A stretch of DNA of 64,000 bases from assembly GCA_938038445.1 (NCBI GenBank), contig CALHRZ010000005.1:1-64000 (forward strand), read 5' to 3'. Under the pieces are notes generated by a model, which saw nothing but the letters and a program-made list of their open reading frames with translations, did no database searches and had not been told where the DNA came from. Source of the stretch: an uncultured bacterium. Its GTDB lineage: Bacteria; Verrucomicrobiota; Kiritimatiellia; CAIKKV01. A program made the translations under genes and the position numbers. Positions 58,953 to 64,000 of the stretch are shown here, in pieces (within the stretch, counting starts at the first letter, position 1; each line of letters begins with the position of its first letter).

Positions 58953-59047
58953 CCTCCGTCCGCCTGAAGTCATCGCGAACCCCACCCCCCGAAATCCCAG
59001 CTCGACTTGGCCACCGCGCCGCGCTTATTCTGACACCAAGTCCAACT

Positions 59048-59983
59048 GTGAAAAAACCCTTCCTCTACCTCGTTCAGTCTTCCTCCAGTCGTTTGCTTCC
59101 CCTCCGCGCCCTGGCGGATCGCCCTTCGGCCCATGCCCGATTTCTTACGTGGGACAAACCCTGCGAAGGCGCCGAATTCCTCGATCATTGCACATGGGGT
59201 GAAGGCCGCAATCGCCTCGCGGAATTGGCGCGGCAATGCCCGGACTATGAATACGCCATCCTCATGGACGACGACGTGGTGTTCGGCGCGGGTTCCTTTG
59301 ACCGCTTCGAGGAGATGCTTCTCCGTTATCATCCAGCGGTCGCCATGCCGGTCTTCGCTCATAAAACGGCCCACACCGTGCTGGGCATCGGCCGCGGGAT
59401 TCTCTCCCCCCCTTTCCGCTGTCTGGCGGTCCAAATCGCGCGTCGAGGAGACTCCCAAATCATGGCCCTCCACCGCGACGTTCTGGAAGACGGCCTCCTT
59501 TTCCCCGTTCAAACCCAGTTCGATGCCTTTGGGTGGTGGACGACGACCAATGCGCTTTTTGTTTTCCTCCTTAACCTCTATTCCCGCCATGTCCTCCAAT
59601 TCAACCCTATCGTCGTCCATAACGTGGAACACCGCCCTTTCTTCCAACGCCGTCCGCCCCCGCCGGAACAGCGGGAATGGCTCCGCCGGCAGTTCCATTC
59701 TCCCCCCGATCATCCCCAAAACTACATCGTGAATCCTTTCTCGCTCGATGGGCTGCGCCGCCTTCGCACGCTTCTACGGAGTCCTCTTCCCAGAAAACCC
59801 CGACTCTTCACCGAATGGGCGCGGGTTCTCACTTGGACACTCCTTTATCGCGCCTGTCCCTCCTACGGCTTCACACCAGACCGCCTGAGACGGTTGCTAA
59901 AACCCGACTCCCCTTTGTTTCATCAATATTTGAAATTTTCCCCGCGCGCTCAATCCTCGAACGGAGTAGCCAACTCCCGATGA
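59048..59983 (+). CDS. Glycosyltransferase-like protein
   Basis: 311 aa, GTG start (VKKPFLYLVQSSSSRLLPLR). The DDD motif in YAILMDDDVVFGAGSFDRFE resembles the metal-binding DxD of GT-A glycosyltransferases, and ALHRDVLEDGLLFPVQTQFD and QFDAFGWWTTTNALFVFLLN continue the fold. No precise family is recognised. The 95-bp gap after the radical SAM gene holds no other gene. It overlaps the next gene by 4 bp (ATGA). Confidence 0.6.
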   Translation: MKKPFLYLVQSSSSRLLPLRALADRPSAHARFLTWDKPCEGAEFLDHCTWGEGRNRLAELARQCPDYEYAILMDDDVVFGAGSFDRFEEMLLRYHPAVAMPVFAHKTAHTVLGIGRGILSPPFRCLAVQIARRGDSQIMALHRDVLEDGLLFPVQTQFDAFGWWTTTNALFVFLLNLYSRHVLQFNPIVVHNVEHRPFFQRRPPPPEQREWLRRQFHSPPDHPQNYIVNPFSLDGLRRLRTLLRSPLPRKPRLFTEWARVLTWTLLYRACPSYGFTPDRLRRLLKPDSPLFHQYLKFSPRAQSSNGVANSR

Positions 59984-60897
59984 AACTCCTCTCCCTTCTT
60001 CCCTCCTTTTTCCAGCCCTTCGCCCGCCGCCTTCTCCTCCGACTCCCCCTCGCTCCTCCCTGCCCTCCCCTTTTTATACTAGGTTGCGGCCGCTCGGGAA
60101 CCACCCTCCTCGGTCAGTGCCTGGCCGCCCACCCTCTCGTCACTTATCTTAATGAACCGCGTCAACTGTGGTCCTCTTGTTTTCCTAAAACGGATATCTG
60201 GTCCCCCCATCCCGAATCCCGCAACGCCCGCCTGATTCTCGGCGCCGAGGACGCCGCGCCCGACCGGCAGCAAACTCTCGCCCGCTTGTTCCGTATCGAA
60301 ACCCTTTTCTCGAACCGCCCGTTTCTCGTGGAAAAAACGCCCGCCAACAATTTCCGTATTCCCTTTCTCATCGCCCTCTTCCCCCACGCCTGCTTCCTCT
60401 ACCTCGAACGCGAAGGTCTCGCCGTCGCACGTTCCATCGCTCGACAAAACGGCTGGTATGGCGACGGCCATGACTACAAATGGCACCAACTGGCCCGATT
60501 GGCCGATTCCCGGCCTGAAACCGTCGGCCTCGCTGCTCAATGCCGTACCCCTTACGAAAAGGGGTTGCTCGAATGGCGATTGAGCTGCCAATCGGCCCGC
60601 CAAAACCTGTTGAAAACGGCTTCAGCCCGTGTCCGTTTTCTCCATTACGAAATCCTCCTCGCCCGACCAATCCCAGTCCTTGACGCCATTTTCGAGTGGT
60701 TGAAAATCCCAAGCCATCCCAACCCGCAAAGGTTCGCCCAGCAGAAAATTCAGCGTCCCCCAACAGGGGACATCCCCGCAGGTCCTCAATCGGATTTCGA
60801 AGCGAAATTGGCCGGCCCGCTCTTGGACATTCACAAGCGGGAAGCGGATCACTGCCTGTCGAATGGGATTGCCCTGATGACGACGACTCTTCCATAA
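59980..60897 (+). CDS. Sulfotransferase
   Basis: 305 aa. PAPS-binding motifs: FILGCGRSGTTLLGQCLAAH (5'-phosphosulfate loop, about residues 32-51) and FLYLEREGLAVARSIARQNG (3'-phosphate site). NEPRQLW and FLVEKTPANNFRIPFLIALF lie between, as in Sulfotransfer_1/3 proteins. It probably sulfates a glycan or lipid-linked saccharide. Coupled to the glycosyltransferase gene by ATGA. Confidence 0.85.
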   Translation: MKLLSLLPSFFQPFARRLLLRLPLAPPCPPLFILGCGRSGTTLLGQCLAAHPLVTYLNEPRQLWSSCFPKTDIWSPHPESRNARLILGAEDAAPDRQQTLARLFRIETLFSNRPFLVEKTPANNFRIPFLIALFPHACFLYLEREGLAVARSIARQNGWYGDGHDYKWHQLARLADSRPETVGLAAQCRTPYEKGLLEWRLSCQSARQNLLKTASARVRFLHYEILLARPIPVLDAIFEWLKIPSHPNPQRFAQQKIQRPPTGDIPAGPQSDFEAKLAGPLLDIHKREADHCLSNGIALMTTTLP

Positions 60898-60907
60898 TGC
60901 GCTCGAC

Positions 60908-62059
60908 ATGGCCCCGCGTAAGATCTATCTGCATATCGGGCACCCCAAAACCGGAACGACCAGCATCCAGACCTGGTTCCTCGCCAACCGTCTCGCCTTG
61001 CGTGCAGCAGGAATCCTTTATCCCGAAACCGGTTTGTTTGACTCCGCACACCGCCTGCTCTCCCCTTCGTTTTACGCACGCCGTTTCCTGCCTAACCGCG
61101 CCCCTTCTGTCATGGCCGATCTGCTCCGTGAAATCATATCGGCCTCCTGTTCGACCATCCTGATCAGTTATGAGGGATTCGGCCTCGACCATCCCCGCTG
61201 TCTTGCGCCACTCAAGGACCTGGGCGAAGTGACGGTTCTATACTACGTCCGCCGCCAGGATACGCTTGCAGAATCCATGTATGCCCAGCATGTCCGCTCG
61301 TTCCTCCATATGGAATTCCGCCCCCCCGATCTCTGGCTCGACCGGGTCTTTCACTGTGAATACCTGGAGGTGGCCGAGCGCTTCTCCGACTTTTTCGGCG
61401 TTTCCCGCTTCCGCTTGCGCCCTTTCGAAACCGCCGCGTTAAAAGGGGGCGATGTCCTGGAGGATATCTTGCACCTCATGCACCTTACCCCTCCTCCCGG
61501 TCTCACCCCCCCCACCTCGCGCAACGAAACGCTCAAGCGGCCCTATCTGGCCTTCAAACGATCCCTCAATCTGCTTCCCCTTCTCGAAAGCGAGCACCGG
61601 TCTCTCGCGCGTCAGTTGACCCATCTGTCCCAGGCAGACAACGTTCCCTTCCCTCGTCGTTTTTTTTCTCCCCTCACACGCCGCACCATCCTGGAACGCC
61701 ACGCGCGCCTTAACGCAACCCTTGCAAAGGAATGGCTCGGCCGTCCCGATGGCCGCCTTTTCCTCGACGAGACCTGCGACCCTCAGGAAGCCTGGACCCC
61801 TCTTGCCCCGATCTCCGCTTCGGAACAATGGGAGATCTTCTCAAAACTTTCGCCTGAAAATCAGGCTGTCCTCTCCTCGCTATACCGTCCCGCACGCCTG
61901 GCGTCTCCGGGAGACCCTCTCCTTCCTCCGCTCCCCGATGACAAAACGACCCGATTCGATGAAATGGCGGAAGCCCGCCTGATGCTTCAACTGCAACGTC
62001 GGGTGGCGCTGTTGGAAAGCCGGTGCCCTCCTCCCATCCCCTCGGTAGAACCCTCATGA
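60908..62059 (+). CDS. Sulfotransferase-like protein, tandem paralogue 1
   Basis: 383 aa. KIYLHIGHPKTGTTSIQTWF is the 5'-PAPS loop and VTVLYYVRRQDTLAESMYAQ the 3'-phosphate region. The C-terminal half (RNETLKRPYLAFKRSLNLLP, RSLARQLTHLSQAD) is shared with the next gene, with which it forms a duplicated pair. It starts 10 bp after the preceding gene and overlaps the next by ATGA. Confidence 0.8.
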   Translation: MAPRKIYLHIGHPKTGTTSIQTWFLANRLALRAAGILYPETGLFDSAHRLLSPSFYARRFLPNRAPSVMADLLREIISASCSTILISYEGFGLDHPRCLAPLKDLGEVTVLYYVRRQDTLAESMYAQHVRSFLHMEFRPPDLWLDRVFHCEYLEVAERFSDFFGVSRFRLRPFETAALKGGDVLEDILHLMHLTPPPGLTPPTSRNETLKRPYLAFKRSLNLLPLLESEHRSLARQLTHLSQADNVPFPRRFFSPLTRRTILERHARLNATLAKEWLGRPDGRLFLDETCDPQEAWTPLAPISASEQWEIFSKLSPENQAVLSSLYRPARLASPGDPLLPPLPDDKTTRFDEMAEARLMLQLQRRVALLESRCPPPIPSVEPS

Positions 62060-63270
62060 GTGCATCCCCCCGCCTCTTTCTCCACATCGGTCACCCGAAA
62101 ACCGGAACGACCAGCATTCAAGTCTTCCTCTTTTCCCACCGTAACGAACTGCAACGTTACGGAATTTACGTTCCCCAAGCCGGTCTGGTCGACGGCGCCC
62201 ATCATGGACTGACGGAAAACTATTTCAGCGTTCGCCGCCTGCCTTCCCAAACGTCGGACCATCTGAGCAACCTTCGGTCGGAACTATCCCGAATCCATTT
62301 TCCAACCGTCGTATTGAGCAGCGAAGCCTTTATCCAGGAAAATCCCAAACGGCTTGCTTCCCTTTTTCGCCCACGTTTTGAGGTTTTCGTGATCTACTAC
62401 ATCCGCCGCCAGGATTTGGCGGTCCAGTCCGTTTATGCCCAGCGCGTACGAAGCGAAATCCAGCGGGAGTGCCGATCGCTCCCCGAAATGCTTCCCAACC
62501 TGATCCCCCGTTACCGCCATCACCTCGACCGCTTTGCCGCCGTATTCGGCCCCGATCATTGTCTTTTGCGGCCGTTTGAAAAAAATGTTTTTCTCGGAGG
62601 CTCTCTGCTCGCTGACTTTTGTTCCCTTCTCGGCATGCCGCCCGAAACTTTCCCTGTGCAGGATGAACCCCGTAATCAAGCGTTCAAGCGACCCTACCTC
62701 GCCTTCAACCGACAGTCCAATCTTCTCCCTCTTCTCTCGGACGAACACCGCGCGCTGGGACGCGCCCTTGACGTCCTGTCTCAGGCCGATCCCACCTTCT
62801 ATCCCCGCCATTACCTCAGCGCGGAGGATCGCATGGCGATTCTGAATCGCTGCAAAGAAGAGAACCAATACCTCGCGCGCACCTACCTCCCTTCAAATAA
62901 GGAACCGCTCTTTCGAGACCCCCCGCCTTCCCCCGAGGAACCTTGGGCGCCCCTCGGTCCTCTCGAAACGGAACTCCAACACCGCATTCTCGATGCACTC
63001 CCCTCGAAAATACGGGACCTTCTCGAACATCTCGACCGGGGCATCCGACTGCGGCAAAACGGTCAGCCCTTTCTTCCCCTATGGCCCGATGATCCAAACA
63101 TCCAACACCAGATCCTCAGCCAGCGAAATCTCGCCATTCTTCAACGCCGCGTCGCTCGCCTTGAATCTTTGACCACCGTCTCCCCTTCGCCTCTGCCCCC
63201 AACCGTTCGTAAACGGAAGTTCGGAATTCGAATCATCCGAGCGATTCGTCGGCTTCTTCTCCACCGCTAA
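62056..63270 (+). CDS. Sulfotransferase-like protein, tandem paralogue 2
   Basis: 404 aa. RLFLHIGHPKTGTTSIQVFL (PAPS loop), FEVFVIYYIRRQDLAVQSVY (3'-phosphate site) and RNQAFKRPYLAFNRQSNLLP correspond one to one to the previous protein. The pair diverged well before now but keeps near-identical DNA over the PAPS loop. A short basic tail (IRIIRAIRRLLLHR) closes it. Its 3' end overlaps by 38 bp with the opposing partial gene. Confidence 0.8.
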   Translation: MSASPRLFLHIGHPKTGTTSIQVFLFSHRNELQRYGIYVPQAGLVDGAHHGLTENYFSVRRLPSQTSDHLSNLRSELSRIHFPTVVLSSEAFIQENPKRLASLFRPRFEVFVIYYIRRQDLAVQSVYAQRVRSEIQRECRSLPEMLPNLIPRYRHHLDRFAAVFGPDHCLLRPFEKNVFLGGSLLADFCSLLGMPPETFPVQDEPRNQAFKRPYLAFNRQSNLLPLLSDEHRALGRALDVLSQADPTFYPRHYLSAEDRMAILNRCKEENQYLARTYLPSNKEPLFRDPPPSPEEPWAPLGPLETELQHRILDALPSKIRDLLEHLDRGIRLRQNGQPFLPLWPDDPNIQHQILSQRNLAILQRRVARLESLTTVSPSPLPPTVRKRKFGIRIIRAIRRLLLHR

Positions 63271-64000
63271 AAAGTCGCAGGCATTCCGAAGCTGGGATAC
63301 GGGGCTCCGACTCCTCCCCGTAAATTCGGTCGAGACCAAAGCGTTCCAAAATCGCCATCGCCCGCTTGACTTCGTCGTGCGCAACCTGATGACGCCAACT
63401 CTCGACAGGATCTTGGTTGTGGACCACAGGACTGTCCGGTGCCGCAAGCGCAGAGGCCTGCCCAAGTTTCCGCCTCATCCGCGAGCCATACCGAACCCCG
63501 ATTCGTTCGCAAAGAGACGGCAGAAGGGTTTCAGGCCGTCGGCAGAGATCCTCGTAAAATACTATTTCCATCTCCCCCGACCTCATCTGCCGAAGAGGAA
63601 CATAGTTGAGACAACACCACATGACGATCCGGGTCTCGAACAACGTCGGCCGATCCCCAAAGAGATCCCGAAAGGGCCCCAAATGATCATGAAGCAAATC
63701 GGGTTGTTCCATAAACCGGTCGAACCGCTGCGGCCAGCCCTGCTTGGCCTGCGATACGGCACATGCACAGGGATGCCGTAGTAAAAAAACAATCGGCATC
63801 GTGGGATAGGCAACCCGAATCCATTTTAGAAACAGGTTGGCACGAATCTCCTTAATCAGACGCCTCCAGGCCACCCAGCGGCGATTAAACCGGTCCACCC
63901 ACGGGTCCCGAATTCGGCCTTCCATCACGCAACGAATCGCCTCGACATGCCGGCCGGTCTTGACCCCTGGACGAACATACTGATGATGATTCCACCACGG
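63233..64000 (-). CDS. Sulfotransferase, partial
   Basis: 255 codons of a protein whose N-terminus lies beyond the right edge; the frame stays open to base 64000 (PWWNHHQYVRPGVKTGRHVE). The sulfotransferase 3'-phosphate site is visible as PIVFLLRHPCACAVSQAKQG, followed by TRIVMWCCLNYVPLRQM and the C-terminal helix SWRHQVAHDEVKRAMAILER, as in Sulfotransfer_1/3 proteins. The PAPS loop is outside the window. It is the fourth sulfotransferase-type gene in 4 kb, on the opposite strand. Confidence 0.78.
   Translation of the reverse strand, partial: PWWNHHQYVRPGVKTGRHVEAIRCVMEGRIRDPWVDRFNRRWVAWRRLIKEIRANLFLKWIRVAYPTMPIVFLLRHPCACAVSQAKQGWPQRFDRFMEQPDLLHDHLGPFRDLFGDRPTLFETRIVMWCCLNYVPLRQMRSGEMEIVFYEDLCRRPETLLPSLCERIGVRYGSRMRRKLGQASALAAPDSPVVHNQDPVESWRHQVAHDEVKRAMAILERFGLDRIYGEESEPRIPASECLRLFSGGEEADESLG

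Noticed and set aside
1-64000. CRISPR arrays, tRNA, rRNA, insertion sequences, prophage
   Set aside because: I saw no regularly spaced repeats, cloverleaf-like genes, ribosomal RNA, transposase or phage proteins in any frame.

Overview
The window (64 kb, GC-rich, about 60% by eye) carries about 57 protein genes, no visible tRNA, rRNA or CRISPR array, and one decayed gene. The organism is a Gram-negative (diderm) bacterium: it makes ADP-heptose for lipopolysaccharide (rfaE2, rfaD), has LpoB/YcfL-type lipoproteins, an outer-membrane secretin and a predicted outer-membrane barrel ending in Phe. GTP-dependent PEP carboxykinase, indolepyruvate:ferredoxin oxidoreductase, an NfnAB/SudBA-like flavoprotein pair and a glycyl-radical activase suggest an anaerobic or facultative amino-acid/sugar user. 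Beta-helix, beta-propeller and sialidase-like proteins and sulfotransferases recall uncultured PVC-type or neighbouring phyla; the taxonomy is inference only.

Layout. 1-1.8 kb: end of a surface-glycan cluster on the minus strand (flippase, GT4). 2-6.3 kb: orphan glycyl-radical activase, then a minus-strand ppk2-glgP operon (polyphosphate and glycogen reserves). 6.4-9.1 kb: a large PPDK-like ATP-grasp protein with a RecA/KaiC-like N-terminus. 9.1-12.7 kb: a structured leader (palindrome plus terminator hairpin) ahead of an aminotransferase-pckG operon. 12.7-20.3 kb: two beta-helix proteins, a UDP-sugar dehydrogenase, OsmC, DUF72 and ComM. 20.5-23.0 kb: a frameshifted glycoside-hydrolase remnant and a glycosidase-like propeller protein. 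23.7-27.4 kb: a coiled-coil membrane protein, a membrane transglutaminase and an ABC ATPase without a permease. 27.5-33.4 kb: a tightly overlapped redox operon (iorA, iorB, amidohydrolase, NfnA/SudB-like, NfnB/SudA-like, HAD). 33.4-37.6 kb: asnB, methyltransferase, rfaD, rfaE2 on the minus strand.

37.7-48.8 kb is the most distinctive part: a compact Tad/Flp pilus locus (flp, tadE-like, tadG-like, a second tadE-like gene, cpaB, secretin, tadA, TPR, an unrecognised secreted protein, tadB, tadC, FHA) without a recognisable tadZ or prepilin peptidase. A sigma-54-type promoter with an upstream inverted-repeat site precedes flp. 49.3-54 kb: DUF362 protein, polyferredoxin membrane protein, sialidase-like protein and secreted beta-propeller protein, divergent from the pilus. 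54.2-55.2 kb: two small heat-shock proteins behind a near-consensus sigma-54 promoter, ending in a strong terminator. 55.2-56.9 kb: ycfL-lpoB-barrel operon on the minus strand. 57-64 kb: a B12-binding radical SAM enzyme, a glycosyltransferase-like protein and four sulfotransferase-type proteins (two tandem paralogues; the last runs off the right edge on the opposite strand), probably a surface-glycan tailoring cluster.

The best candidates for something undescribed are the pilus locus with its unknown secreted protein and sigma-54 control, the redox operon with a ferredoxin-less IorA, and the radical SAM/sulfotransferase cluster.
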